Source of the DNA: Burkholderiales bacterium
GTDB lineage: Bacteria > Pseudomonadota > Gammaproteobacteria > Burkholderiales > Burkholderiaceae_C
NCBI GenBank assembly: GCA_003963115.1
Contig: RXJQ01000062.1
Span: 25,289-87,309 of the forward strand
Reading direction: 5' to 3'
Length of the DNA: 62,021 bases
Positions 32,333 to 43,093 of this stretch are shown in pieces. A program made the translations under genes and the position numbers. The first letter of the stretch is position 1. The number at the start of each line of letters is the position of its first letter. The notes beneath the pieces were generated by a model. It made no database searches. It was not told the origin of the DNA and saw only the letters and a program-made list of their open reading frames with translations.

Positions 32333-34348
32333 TCAGGATTCCTTCGAAATGAGTTCGATGTCGATCAGCAGGGTCTTGGCCTGTACCTGATCGCCCGGTT
32401 GCGCGTAAACGGCTTTGATCACGCCCGGGGCCTGGGCGGACAGCCACATTTCCATCTTCATGGCCTCGATGCTCAGCAAGGGCTGGTCCTCAACCACGGT
32501 GTCGCCGGCCTTGACCAGCACCTGGGCGACCGTGCCCGCCACAGGCGAGAGCGCACGGCGTGGGTCGGCGGCGTTGCCTTGATCAGGCCAGGCGGAGACT
32601 TCACTGAACACGAAGACAGCGGCGTCTTGCACGAGGTGCAACTCAGGGCCGCACCACACGGCGATCAGGCGCTTGTGCACGCCGTCGAGTTCGTAGCGCA
32701 GCACGCCCCCTCGCGTGGCATCGCCCACCGCCTCATCACCATGGCTGATGAGGCGCAAGGCGTGGGCCGCGTCCGTGGGGGTGCCTTGAACGAGGAAGCT
32801 GCCTGCGCGCTGGCCCTGCACACGCAGCGTGCGCTTGGCCCCATCGCAGCTCAAGGGGATGTCAAAGCCGGTGACGCTGTCGGCACGCAGTGACGGCCCG
32901 CGGGTGCCGGTTTGACCGCCGTGCTGGCGCGCCGCAAACACGGCGGCAGCCACCAGCCAGGCTTCATCGCTGGCCACGGGGCGTTGCAGGATGGCCTCGT
33001 TGTCGATCTGCCATTGGTCGATGAGCGTGGTCGTCATCGTGCCGGCACGGAAGCGCTTGTGGTCGACCAGGTCGCGCAGGAAGCGGGCGTTGTGCTTGAG
33101 GCCCAGGAGCGGCGCGTCGTCCAGCGTGGCGATCAGGCGGCGGATGGCATCAACGCGGTCCCGGCCATGCACGATGAGCTTGGCCACCATGGGGTCGTAG
33201 TGCGGCGTGACGGTGCCACCTTCGCGGATGCCATCGTCGATGCGCACGCCCTCATACAGCGCCAGTGCGGGGCGCCACCAGGCGATGTCACCGGTCTGCG
33301 GGGCGAAGCCGGCATAGGGGTCTTCGGTGTAGAGGCGCGCTTCGATGGCATGGCCGCGCAAGCTGATCTCGTCCTGCTTGAGGGGCAGAGGCTGGCCGGC
33401 GGCCACGCGCAGTTGCCATTCAACGAGGTCGAGGCCCGAGATCATTTCGGTGACCGGGTGCTCCACCTGCAGGCGGGTGTTCATCTCCAGGAAGTAGTAG
33501 TTCAGGGCCTGGTCGACGATGTACTCGATGGTGCCGGCACCGCAGTAGTTGATGGCCTTGGCGGCCAGTACCGCATCGCGACCCATGGCTTCGCGCATGG
33601 CTGGGCTCACCACGGGCGAGGGCGATTCTTCGATGACCTTCTGGCGGCGGCGTTGGGCCGTGCAGTCGCGCTCGCCGATGTAGACGGCATTGCCGTGGCT
33701 GTCCGCGAAGACCTGGATCTCGATGTGGCGGCCATCGAGGATGAGGCGCTCCAGCATCAGCGTGCCATCGCCAAAGGCACTTTGCGCTTCACGGCGTGCG
33801 CTGGTGATGGCCTGAGGCAGTTCATCGGCCTGGTGGACCAGGCGCATGCCGCGACCACCGCCGCCGCTCACGGCCTTGACCAGCAGCGGAAAGCCCAGGC
33901 GTTTGCCTTCTGCGACCAAGATTTCATCGTTCTGCTCGGCGCCGAGGTAACCCGGCGCGGTGGGCACGCCGGCCTTGATCATCTCCTTCTTGGCGCCGGC
34001 CTTGTCGCCCATCACGCGGATGGCTTCGGGGCTGGGGCCGATGAAGATGACGCCCGCGTTGGCGCAGGCCTGTGCGAAGTCGGCGTTCTCGGAGAGGAAG
34101 CCATAGCCAGGGTGGATGGCGTTGGCGCCGGTCTTGCGGCAGGCGTCCAGCAGGGCATCGACCTTGAGGTAGGACTCGGCTGCGGCAGCGCCACCGATGC
34201 ACACGGCCTCGTCGGCCAGGCTCACGTGCGGTGCCTGGGCATCGGCTTCGCTGAACACCGCGACAGTGCGGTAGCCGAGCTTGCGTGCGGTGCGGATCAC
34301 GCGGCAGGCGATTTCCCCGCGGTTGGCAATCAGGATTTTTTTGATCAT
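32333..34348 (-). CDS. Acyl-CoA carboxylase alpha subunit (biotin carboxylase + BCCP)
   Basis: A 671-aa subunit of a methylcrotonyl- or geranyl-CoA-type carboxylase. The biotin carboxylase domain (1-450) has KILIANRGEIACRVIRTARK, the ATP-grasp glycine loop KAVSGGGGRGMRLV, and YFLEMNTRLQVEHPVTEMI. A linker domain and C-terminal biotinyl domain follow, with EAMKMEM carrying biotin-Lys near 632. It charges biotin with CO2 using ATP. Neighbours supply the carboxyltransferase (36489..38120). Either AtuF or LiuD is possible; the beta subunit argues for AtuF-like. Confidence 0.92.
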   Translation of the reverse strand: MIKKILIANRGEIACRVIRTARKLGYRTVAVFSEADAQAPHVSLADEAVCIGGAAAAESYLKVDALLDACRKTGANAIHPGYGFLSENADFAQACANAGVIFIGPSPEAIRVMGDKAGAKKEMIKAGVPTAPGYLGAEQNDEILVAEGKRLGFPLLVKAVSGGGGRGMRLVHQADELPQAITSARREAQSAFGDGTLMLERLILDGRHIEIQVFADSHGNAVYIGERDCTAQRRRQKVIEESPSPVVSPAMREAMGRDAVLAAKAINYCGAGTIEYIVDQALNYYFLEMNTRLQVEHPVTEMISGLDLVEWQLRVAAGQPLPLKQDEISLRGHAIEARLYTEDPYAGFAPQTGDIAWWRPALALYEGVRIDDGIREGGTVTPHYDPMVAKLIVHGRDRVDAIRRLIATLDDAPLLGLKHNARFLRDLVDHKRFRAGTMTTTLIDQWQIDNEAILQRPVASDEAWLVAAAVFAARQHGGQTGTRGPSLRADSVTGFDIPLSCDGAKRTLRVQGQRAGSFLVQGTPTDAAHALRLISHGDEAVGDATRGGVLRYELDGVHKRLIAVWCGPELHLVQDAAVFVFSEVSAWPDQGNAADPRRALSPVAGTVAQVLVKAGDTVVEDQPLLSIEAMKMEMWLSAQAPGVIKAVYAQPGDQVQAKTLLIDIELISKES

Positions 34349-34369
34349 GGTGATGTCAACTCACGCGCT

Positions 34370-35212
34370 TCAAGATGCCTGGGGAACCCAGCTTGGCTTG
34401 CGCTTTTGCATGAACGCGCTCGTGCCTTCCTGGCCTTCATCACTGAGCACCGCACGCGCGAACATCTCGGCGGCATCGTCGATCAGGCTCTCTGGCGTGG
34501 ACAGGCGGGCGTGTGCCAGCAACTGCTTGGTCTGGCCGATGGCTTGGGGGCCACAGGCCATGATGCTGGCGACGGTGTTGGCAAGCGCATCGTTGAGCGC
34601 GTCCAGGCTGGCGTGTACCTCATGCACCAGGCGGATCGTCAGGGCCTCTTGCGCCAGCACCTTGGCCCCGGTGACCGACAGGCGCTTGGCCTCGGCATAG
34701 CCCAGGCGTTCAACGAGGAAAGGCGCGATCTGCGCGGGGATCACACCCAGCGAGGTCTCCGGCAATCTGAAGGCGACGTTGTCCAGTGCCAGCGTGACGT
34801 CCGACACGCAGGCCAGGCCGAAACCGCCGCCCATCACCGTGCCTTCGAGCACGGTCACCACGGGCAAGGGGGTGCGTGCAAAGGCCAGGCACAGACGACC
34901 GAACTGCGCGTTGACCTGCGCCACCGGGCTGGGCCCCGATGTCTTCACGCCGGTCTTGGTTTCTTCGACTTGCTGCGCCGCCAGCTTCATGCGGGCCTGA
35001 GCCATGTCACTGATGTCGCCACCGGAACAGAAGTGGCCACCCGCACCTCGCAGCACGATCACGCGCACGCCGGGGTCTTCCTCGGCCTGCTTCAGCGCGG
35101 TCAGCAGCTCGTTGATCATGGCCATGGACATGGCATTGCGCACCTCGGGCCGGTTGAGCGTGAGGGTGCAGATGCCTTTGTCCTGCTGGACCTGGATGGT
35201 GGAGGTGGTCAT
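34370..35212 (-). CDS. Enoyl-CoA hydratase/isomerase (AtuE/LiuC-like)
   Basis: A 280-aa crotonase-fold enzyme. It has LNRPEVRNAMSMAM, the oxyanion-hole stretch GGHFCSGGDISDM, and VLEGTVMGGGFGLACVSDVT with Glu in PETSLGVIPAQIAPFLVERL. In Atu/Liu pathways it hydrates the 3-methylglutaconyl- or isohexenylglutaconyl-CoA formed by the carboxylase. It is the third gene of the five-gene cluster, 21 nt before the biotin carboxylase. Confidence 0.88.
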   Translation of the reverse strand: MTTSTIQVQQDKGICTLTLNRPEVRNAMSMAMINELLTALKQAEEDPGVRVIVLRGAGGHFCSGGDISDMAQARMKLAAQQVEETKTGVKTSGPSPVAQVNAQFGRLCLAFARTPLPVVTVLEGTVMGGGFGLACVSDVTLALDNVAFRLPETSLGVIPAQIAPFLVERLGYAEAKRLSVTGAKVLAQEALTIRLVHEVHASLDALNDALANTVASIMACGPQAIGQTKQLLAHARLSTPESLIDDAAEMFARAVLSDEGQEGTSAFMQKRKPSWVPQAS

Positions 35213-35262
35213 GGAGATACTTCGCGTGGATGACAGGATCAGCGTGGCAGGCAGCGTTGCGG

Positions 35263-36417
35263 TTAGCGTTGCTTTTTGGGCAGGGTGCCTTCGAACTTGC
35301 AGATGATGCCCAGCATGATTTCGTCGGCGCCGCCACCGATGGAGATCAGGCGGCTGTCTCGGTAGCTCTGCGAGATGGGGTTGTCATAGGTGAAGCCCAT
35401 GCCGCCCCAGTACTGCAGGCAGGCGTCGCTGACTTCGCGGAAGAGGCGGCCGGTCTTGAGCTTGGCCATGGAGGCCAGGCGCGTCACGTCCTTGCCTTGC
35501 ACATACTGTTCGACGGCGCGGTAGGTCAGCGAGCGCAGCAGCTCGACCTCGGTGCGCAGCTCGGCCAGGCGGAAGTGGATGACCTGGTTGTTGATCAGGG
35601 GCTGGCCAAAGGTGTGGCGTTCCTTGCAGTACTCGATGGTGAGATCAATCAAGCGGTCCAGCGACTTGAGCGCACCCGATGCCGCGCAGAGGCGCTCTTC
35701 CTGGAACTGGATCATCTGCATCATGAAGCCCGTGCCTTCGGTGCCGATCAGGTTGCGGCGCGGCACGCGCACGTTGTCGAAGAAGACCTGCGCCGTGTCG
35801 GACGCGTTCATGCCGATCTTCTTGATCTTCTGTGTGGTGATGCCTTTGGCGTCCATGGGCACGACGATCAGCGACTTGTTGCTGTGCACCGGGCCTTCGG
35901 AGGTGTTGGCCAGCAAGCAGCACCAGTCGGCCTGCGTGGCGTTGGTGATCCACATCTTGCTGCCGTTGATGACGTAGTCGTCGCCTTCAACACGGGCCGT
36001 GGTCTTGAGCGCGGCCACGTCGGAGCCGCCACCGGTTTCGGATACGGCGATGCTGCCCACCATGTCGCCGGCGATGGAGGGTGCCAGGTACTCGCGCTTG
36101 AGCTCATCGGAGCCGAAGCGGTGCAGGGCGGGCGTGCACATGTCGGTCTGCACACCAATGGCCATGGGGATGCCGCCGCATTCGATCAGGCCGAGCTCTT
36201 CGTTGACCACCATCTGGTAGGAGAAGTCCAGGCCCATGCCGCCATAAGCCGGGTCGTACTTGACGCCCAGCAGGCCCAGATTGCCCATCTTCTTGAAGAC
36301 CTCGTGAGCCGGGAAGATCTCGGCCGCTTCCCATTCCTTGACGTGAGGGTTGATCTCTTGCTGGACGAAGCGCTTGACGGTTTCGCGCAGTTGCTCGTGT
36401 TCGGGCGTGAATTGCAT
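35263..36417 (-). CDS. Acyl-CoA dehydrogenase (citronellyl-CoA/AtuD-like)
   Basis: A 384-aa flavoenzyme. MQFTPEHEQLRETVKRFVQ begins the helical N-domain. GSIAVSETGGGSDVAALKT is the FAD/substrate signature (a variant of TEPxxGSD), and QYWGGMGFTYDNPISQSYRD is near the C-terminus. The VQTDMCTPALHRFGSDELK stretch resembles Pseudomonas AtuD as I recall it. It oxidises a branched or terpenoid acyl-CoA to the 2-enoyl-CoA needed by the carboxylase. ATG at 36417 removes a spurious upstream extension into the carboxyltransferase gene. Confidence 0.9.
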   Translation of the reverse strand: MQFTPEHEQLRETVKRFVQQEINPHVKEWEAAEIFPAHEVFKKMGNLGLLGVKYDPAYGGMGLDFSYQMVVNEELGLIECGGIPMAIGVQTDMCTPALHRFGSDELKREYLAPSIAGDMVGSIAVSETGGGSDVAALKTTARVEGDDYVINGSKMWITNATQADWCCLLANTSEGPVHSNKSLIVVPMDAKGITTQKIKKIGMNASDTAQVFFDNVRVPRRNLIGTEGTGFMMQMIQFQEERLCAASGALKSLDRLIDLTIEYCKERHTFGQPLINNQVIHFRLAELRTEVELLRSLTYRAVEQYVQGKDVTRLASMAKLKTGRLFREVSDACLQYWGGMGFTYDNPISQSYRDSRLISIGGGADEIMLGIICKFEGTLPKKQR

Positions 36418-36488
36418 GGTGGTCTCCTCGGGTGCGCTGTGTGTGGGAATGGGTGTGGTGAGTGAGGGAGCGAGGTCGCGCGCCTGAT

Positions 36489-38120
<1,632 letters not shown>

Positions 38121-38178
38121 CTTGTGTCGGGTCCTTGGACGGGAAGACTCTTGGCAGGCACTTGGGCCACTGAAGCGC

Positions 38179-38207
38179 ACTGTAATCGTGCTTGACGTTA
38201 ACGTCAA
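38179..38207 (-). promoter_or_regulatory. Promoter of carboxylase cluster with MerR-type operator TTGACGTTAACGTCAA
   Basis: A perfect 16-bp palindrome at 38192-38207. Its minus-strand half TTGACG serves as -35, followed by a 17-nt spacer and TACAGT (38184..38179) as -10. Binding would cover the -35 and half of the spacer. Similar LiuR operators are known in proteobacteria. Related sites occur at 53106 and 60734. Confidence 0.7.
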
Positions 38208-38368
38208 CAAATTGATTCATGGGTAAATCCCCTATGACAAGCGTCAGCGTTCGGCGATAATGCGCGGCGTGGTCAGGCACGTGTCGTGTGCTGCCCTTAC
38301 ACCGCTTCACATTGCCGATTGGGACGCCCGTGGTTGCTCAAGTAAAAGTCAAAGCCGATGACGAGTTG

Positions 38369-38833
38369 ATGGACGAGTTCGGCGACGCCGCCGGCCATCT
38401 GCCGAGCTGGGCGTTCGAGGCCGATGAGGATGAACACGCGGCCGATTCGCTCATGGGCATCGCCGAGGTCTGCGAGCGCTACAAGGTCTCGCCGCGTGCC
38501 TTGCGCTTTTACGAAACCAAGGGGCTGCTGGCGCCACGCCGCATCAATGGCACACGGGTCTACAGCAAGCTGGACCGGGCGCGGCTCAAGCGCATCCTGC
38601 GCGCCAAGTCATTGGGCTCGCCGCTGTCTGAGATCAAACACTACCTCGACATGTACGGCCAGCACGGCGAAGGCCGCATCCAGCAGCTGACCTATGTGGT
38701 CGAGAAGACCGATGCGGCCATTGCCGAGTTGGAAGCCAAGCGTGCCCAGATCGATGCCTCGCTGGCCGAGTTGCGCCTGATCAATGCACGCAGCCGCAAG
38801 ACGCTGGAAGACAAGCGCAAGAGCGGCAAGTAA
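38369..38833 (+). CDS. MerR-family regulator (LiuR-like)
   Basis: A 154-aa regulator, longer if GTG 38330 or GTG 38288 is used; none has a strong ribosome site. After an acidic N-terminal stretch comes the HTH MGIAEVCERYKVSPRALRFY, then ETKGLLAPRR and RVYSKLDRARLKRILRAKSL, then a dimerisation coiled coil (DAAIAELEAKRAQIDASLAE). No metal-binding Cys are present. It faces the acyl-CoA carboxylase cluster, the setting of LiuR in branched-chain acid regulons. It is the best candidate to bind the TTGACG...CGTCAA palindromes. Confidence 0.85.
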   Translation: MDEFGDAAGHLPSWAFEADEDEHAADSLMGIAEVCERYKVSPRALRFYETKGLLAPRRINGTRVYSKLDRARLKRILRAKSLGSPLSEIKHYLDMYGQHGEGRIQQLTYVVEKTDAAIAELEAKRAQIDASLAELRLINARSRKTLEDKRKSGK

Positions 38834-38844
38834 GCGGCTGGCCA

Positions 38845-39897
38845 TCACGCGCCAGTCGTCATCAAGGCCTCGCGCGCCTGACTGGGTGTTTGGCCCGTCC
38901 AGCGCCTGAAGGCCCGCGTGAAGGACGGCGGGTTGTCATAGCCCAGCAAGGTCGAGATGGACTGGATGTCCAGCTGCCCGTCTTGCAGCATGCGCATGGC
39001 GTCGCGGTGCCGGGCTTCGTCCAGCAAGGTCTGGAAGCTGCTGCGGCTTTGCTGGAGATGGCGCTTGAGTGTGCGAGGTGAGAGACAGAGCCTGTCGGCC
39101 ACCGTTGGCAGATCAGGGTAGCCCTCGGCACCCAGGCTCAGCTGCTTGCGCACGCGTTGCACCGTGTCGCCTTCACAGGGCCCCACCAGGGCCAGTTCAC
39201 GTTCGCAATGCGCTGTGCAGATGCGGGCCGCGCCGGGCTCGGCCATGGCGATACGATGGCCCAGCATGGCCTCATCGAAGCGGATCTGGATGCCCGGCAT
39301 GTTGAAGCGCACGGGCGGCAGGCGGTCGCGGTAGGCGGCGAAGTGGGCGGGCTCGGGCCAGTCGAACCACAACGTGCAATCCAGCATGGGCCGCCCCATC
39401 AGGAAGCCGCCCGCGCGTGCGATGCCCACGGCCCAGGCCTCGAACAGGAACTGGCGCATGAAGCCCAGGTCATCGGTCTGCTCGAAGACCATCGCGGCCA
39501 TGCCGTCGCCTGTGCGTGTGCAGTGGATGTCGACACCCGGCTGGATGAGGCCGGTGAAGCGGGTGGTGAGGTCCACGGCCTCTTGCAAGGTGCCGCAGGC
39601 CATCACGCCATAGCCCAGGTAGCCATGCACCGTGGGTTGGCAACGCAGGCCGAACTCCAGGCCCAGGCCAGGGTCGCCTGTGAGTTGACAGGCTTGCCAG
39701 CACATACGGGCTGCTTGCAGCGTGGGAATGCGCCCATCGGCTTGAGCCAGGCCTTCGCTGCTCAAGCCCGTACCCGCCAGCACCTGCTCGGGCCGGATGC
39801 CGCGCTCCTGAACGATGTCCATCAACAAACGCAGGTGGGCCGCAGGCACCACGCGTGGTGTGCGCCTGTCAGCCTTGCTCTCTGCTTTGACCTGCAT
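38845..39897 (-). CDS. AraC-family transcriptional regulator
   Basis: A 350-aa regulator of the OruR/ArgR-like type with an N-terminal PF12625-like sensor (HGYLGYGVMACGTLQEAVDL) and two C-terminal HTHs (LPTVADRLCLSPRTLKRHLQ; ISTLLGYDNPPSFTRAFRRW followed by TGQTPSQAR). It is divergent from the acyl-CoA ligase (126 nt), which it probably activates in response to a fatty or related acid. ATG 39897 is used; a GTG two codons earlier is possible. It is convergent with the MerR gene, 11 nt apart. Confidence 0.88.
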   Translation of the reverse strand: MQVKAESKADRRTPRVVPAAHLRLLMDIVQERGIRPEQVLAGTGLSSEGLAQADGRIPTLQAARMCWQACQLTGDPGLGLEFGLRCQPTVHGYLGYGVMACGTLQEAVDLTTRFTGLIQPGVDIHCTRTGDGMAAMVFEQTDDLGFMRQFLFEAWAVGIARAGGFLMGRPMLDCTLWFDWPEPAHFAAYRDRLPPVRFNMPGIQIRFDEAMLGHRIAMAEPGAARICTAHCERELALVGPCEGDTVQRVRKQLSLGAEGYPDLPTVADRLCLSPRTLKRHLQQSRSSFQTLLDEARHRDAMRMLQDGQLDIQSISTLLGYDNPPSFTRAFRRWTGQTPSQAREALMTTGA

Positions 39898-39938
39898 GGA
39901 CACTGGTTTGAATGGTGGCCCTTATTGCTAAGCATTTT

Positions 39939-39952
39939 GGCACTTTGGGTGC
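39939..39952 (+). promoter_or_regulatory. Possible sigma54 promoter (GG-N10-GC) before the acyl-CoA ligase
   Basis: TTGGCACTTTGGGTGC fits the -24/-12 pattern TGGCAC-N5-(T)TGC with one mismatch, 72 nt before the ligase ATG. No sigma54 activator gene is adjacent, so chance occurrence is quite possible. Confidence 0.25.
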
Positions 39953-40023
39953 TCACGCACATCCGGGGACATCCTGAAGAATCGGCTCCACAACGTGAAC
40001 AGTGGACGACAAGAGGATCGAGG

Positions 40024-41742
40024 ATGATGATGAACAGTGCAATGCGCGCCGATCCGTTGGCGCGGGCTCCGGCCTTGAAAACCGAGACCCTGCTGGAGTG
40101 CCTGCTGTACTGGGAACGCATCGCGCCACACGAGGTGTACCTCACGCAACCCCTGGCCAATGGCGATGTGCTGACTTTCACCTGGCGCCAGGTGGGCGAG
40201 CAGGCGCGCCGGCTGGCCAGCTATCTGCAGAGCTTGCTTCTGCCACCAGGCAGTGCGATTGCGCTCATGGGCAAGAACAGTGCCCACTGGATCATGGCCG
40301 ACCTGGGTATCTGGATGGCGGGCCACGTGAGCGTGCCGCTGTATGCCACGCTGGGTGCCGAGGCCGTACGTCATGTGCTGGCCCACAGCGAGGCGCGGGT
40401 GCTCATCGTGGGGCGCATGGACGAGCTGTGGTCTTCACTGGTGCCGCATCTGCCCGAAGACCTGCCCCGCGTGGCCTTGCCCATGGCCCCGGTGATGAGT
40501 GCCACGCGCTGGAACGACCTTGTCGCTCGCCATGAACCTCTGGCCCAGATCCCGACGCGTTCACCGCGTGAGCTGGCCTCCATCATCTACACCTCGGGCA
40601 GCACGGGCACGCCCAAGGGCGTGATGATCAGCTTCGGCGCGATGATGGAGATGCGCCGCAACGCCGAGCTCTTCGATGTCGGGCCACAAGACCGCGTGCT
40701 GTCTTACTTGCCGCTGGCTCATGCGCTGGAGCGCGCCATGATCGAGACCTCGTCCCTCATCTTCGGCTTCAAGGTCTACTTCGCCTATGGCCTGGAGACC
40801 TTCGTGGACGACATGAAGCGCGCCAGGCCCACGCTCTTCATCTCGGTGCCACGCCTGTGGGCCAAGTTCTACCAGGCCGTCAGCGACCGCATCCCGCCCG
40901 CCAAGCTCAGTCGCCTGCTGACGATCCCGGTGGTGTCATCGGTCACACGCAAGCGCGTGCTGCGCCAGCTGGGCCTGGACCATGTGCGCATCGCCTGGAC
41001 GGGCTCGGCCCCCTTGGCACCCGCGCTCATCAGCTGGTACCGGGCATTGGGCCTGGAGCTGCTCGAAGGCTATGCCTTGACCGAGAACTTCGCCTACTCG
41101 CACACCAGCCGCCGTGGCCAAAGCCGCGTGGGCTATGTGGGCCACCCCAACCCGGGTGTGGCACAGCGCATCGACCCGATGACGGGTGAGGTTCAGGTAC
41201 ACAGCCCGGCGTCGATGATGGGCTACTACAAGGAGCCAGGCCTGAGCGCCGATGCCTTCACGGCCGATGGCTATTTGAAGACGGGCGACATGGGCGAGCT
41301 CGATGAGCAGGGCCGCCTGCGCATCACCGGCCGCGTCAAGGAGCTGTTCAAGACCAGCAAGGGCAAGTACGTGGCACCGCAGCCCATCGAGAAGATGCTG
41401 GCCGAGCACCCGGCCGTGGGCATGGTGTGCGTGACCGGTGTGGGCCAGCCGCAGCCTCTGGCCATCGTGTCCCTGGCCGATGAGGTGCTGGAGCGCATGG
41501 CCAATGGCCGCCTGTCGCAAGACGAGGTCGAGGCGCAGTTCAGTGGGCTGCTGGGGCGCGTGAACGGCAGCTTGGAGCCGCATGAACGGCTCGACTGCCT
41601 GGTCTTGTCGCGCGAGGCCTGGTCAATCCAGAACGGCCTGTTGACACCGACGATGAAGATCCGCCGCCAGGCCATCGAGAGCCGCTATGCGCAGGGCTTC
41701 GAAGCGTGGTCGGCGCAGGCACAAGGCGTGATCTGGGTCTGA
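40024..41742 (+). CDS. AMP-forming long-chain acyl-CoA ligase (FadD-like)
   Basis: A 572-aa adenylating enzyme. The P-loop-like IIYTSGSTGTPKG is at about 188-200. ALTENFAYSHTSRRGQSRVG is the A5-type motif, GYLKTGDMGELDEQGRLRIT contains the ribose-binding Asp, and GRVKELFKTSKGKYVAPQPI supplies the hinge and C-terminal Lys region. It activates free carboxylic acids as CoA thioesters with ATP. Three consecutive ATGs (40024, 40027, 40030) follow AAGAGG. It is next to a secreted lipase, consistent with activation of released fatty acids. Confidence 0.92.
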   Translation: MMMNSAMRADPLARAPALKTETLLECLLYWERIAPHEVYLTQPLANGDVLTFTWRQVGEQARRLASYLQSLLLPPGSAIALMGKNSAHWIMADLGIWMAGHVSVPLYATLGAEAVRHVLAHSEARVLIVGRMDELWSSLVPHLPEDLPRVALPMAPVMSATRWNDLVARHEPLAQIPTRSPRELASIIYTSGSTGTPKGVMISFGAMMEMRRNAELFDVGPQDRVLSYLPLAHALERAMIETSSLIFGFKVYFAYGLETFVDDMKRARPTLFISVPRLWAKFYQAVSDRIPPAKLSRLLTIPVVSSVTRKRVLRQLGLDHVRIAWTGSAPLAPALISWYRALGLELLEGYALTENFAYSHTSRRGQSRVGYVGHPNPGVAQRIDPMTGEVQVHSPASMMGYYKEPGLSADAFTADGYLKTGDMGELDEQGRLRITGRVKELFKTSKGKYVAPQPIEKMLAEHPAVGMVCVTGVGQPQPLAIVSLADEVLERMANGRLSQDEVEAQFSGLLGRVNGSLEPHERLDCLVLSREAWSIQNGLLTPTMKIRRQAIESRYAQGFEAWSAQAQGVIWV

Positions 41743-41799
41743 TCGCATCGGCCCGCTGGCTTTTTGCACCCTGATGTGCACCCTGAGAGGAGACATCCC

Positions 41800-43065
41800 A
41801 TGAAGAAGATGCTGAGTTCAAGATCGTGGCGCGTCTGGCTGTCCTCGCTGGCCGTGGGCTGCTGGACGATGACCGGTGGGCAGGCCCTGGCCCAGACCCT
41901 GCCCGAGGTCTATCCACCGCCCACCAAGCCCATCCAGGTGCCGGATGGGGACCTCTTCTACAAGCAGCCCGATGCGGCCGTGCTGGCCGGCGTGGTGCCT
42001 GGCGCCGTACTGCGCTTTCGCGAGATCTCGGCCATGGCCTACTTCGTCCTGCCCATGGGTGGGTGGGCCTGGCAGCTGATGTACCGCTCCAATGACACCA
42101 AGGGCCGGCCGGTGGGCGATGTCACCACGGTGATCGTGCCCAGCAATGCGCCCCAGAAAGGCCGCGTGCTGCTGTCCTTCCAGACGGCCTACGATGGCCT
42201 GGATCAGCGCTGCGCGGCCTCGCAGGAGGTGCTGCGTGGCACGGCCGATGAGGCCAGCCTGATCCTGCCAGCCTTGCTCAAAGGCTGGGTGGTGAACCTG
42301 CCGGACTACGAAGGGCCGCAGGCCCAGTGGACCGCGGGCATCAACGCGGGTCACGGCGTGCTCGACAGCGTGCGTGCCGCCACCAGCTTCATGCAGGCGG
42401 GCCTGGACGGCATGCAGACGCCGGTCGTGATGATGGGCTACTCGGGTGGTGCTTTGGCCACCACCTGGGCTACCGAGCTGCATGATGGTTATGCCCCTGA
42501 AGTGAACCTGCGTGGCGTGGCCGTGGGTGGCGTGCCGGCTGACCTGGGTTCGGCCGGGCGCCACCTCGATGGCGGCCTGCTCAGCGGCATCTACTTTGCC
42601 GCCGTGGCGGGCCTGGCGCGCGCCTATCCGGAGGTCGATCCGCAAGCCCTCTTCAACGACAAAGGCCTGCGCATGCTCGGCAACATCGGCCAGATGTGTG
42701 TGGGCCAGTTCATGACCGGCACCTGGGACCCCATCCTGGCCTATGCCTTCCAGCGCATGAGCCGCTACACCAAGGTCCCACAGTTGCTGGACGTGCCCGT
42801 GGTCCAACGCATCCTGGCCGAGAACAAGCTGGGGCAGCGCATCCCGAGCGTGCCCATGTACATCTACCAGGCCACGCTGGACGAACTCATCCCCATCCAG
42901 GGTGTGGACCAACTGGTGCGCACCTATTGCAGCGGCGGCGCGCAGATCAAGTACAGCCGCCAGCTCAATGAGCACATCGGACTGGAGATCACGGGCTACC
43001 CGGCGGCACTGGCCTATCTGTCGGACCGGATCGCTGGCCGGCCTGCACCCAGCAGCTGCTTCTGA
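41800..43065 (+). CDS. Secreted lipase-family alpha/beta hydrolase (LIP type), copy 1
   Basis: A 421-aa exported hydrolase. A signal peptide is cleaved after QALA (about residue 31). The nucleophile elbow GYSGGA (Ser near 215), the acidic-residue region YQATLDELIPI and a C-terminal His in NEHIGLEITGYP form a plausible triad. The overall fold matches the secretory lipase family (PF03583) known from fungi and actinobacteria. GAGAGGAGA precedes the ATG. A paralogue lies at 50296..51525. The substrate, a triglyceride or polyester, is inferred. Confidence 0.85.
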   Translation: MKKMLSSRSWRVWLSSLAVGCWTMTGGQALAQTLPEVYPPPTKPIQVPDGDLFYKQPDAAVLAGVVPGAVLRFREISAMAYFVLPMGGWAWQLMYRSNDTKGRPVGDVTTVIVPSNAPQKGRVLLSFQTAYDGLDQRCAASQEVLRGTADEASLILPALLKGWVVNLPDYEGPQAQWTAGINAGHGVLDSVRAATSFMQAGLDGMQTPVVMMGYSGGALATTWATELHDGYAPEVNLRGVAVGGVPADLGSAGRHLDGGLLSGIYFAAVAGLARAYPEVDPQALFNDKGLRMLGNIGQMCVGQFMTGTWDPILAYAFQRMSRYTKVPQLLDVPVVQRILAENKLGQRIPSVPMYIYQATLDELIPIQGVDQLVRTYCSGGAQIKYSRQLNEHIGLEITGYPAALAYLSDRIAGRPAPSSCF

Positions 43066-43093
43066 TGGCGGCGCCAACGGCAACTCTGACAGC

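Noticed and set aside
32912..35233. 773-codon plus-strand open frame opposite the carboxylase alpha and hydratase genes
   Set aside because: Spans two well-recognised genes on the other strand; no protein-like motifs.
39157..40023. N-terminal extension of the acyl-CoA ligase
   Set aside because: It runs through the AraC gene and promoter; the AMP-ligase domain starts after ATG 40024 with a ribosome site.
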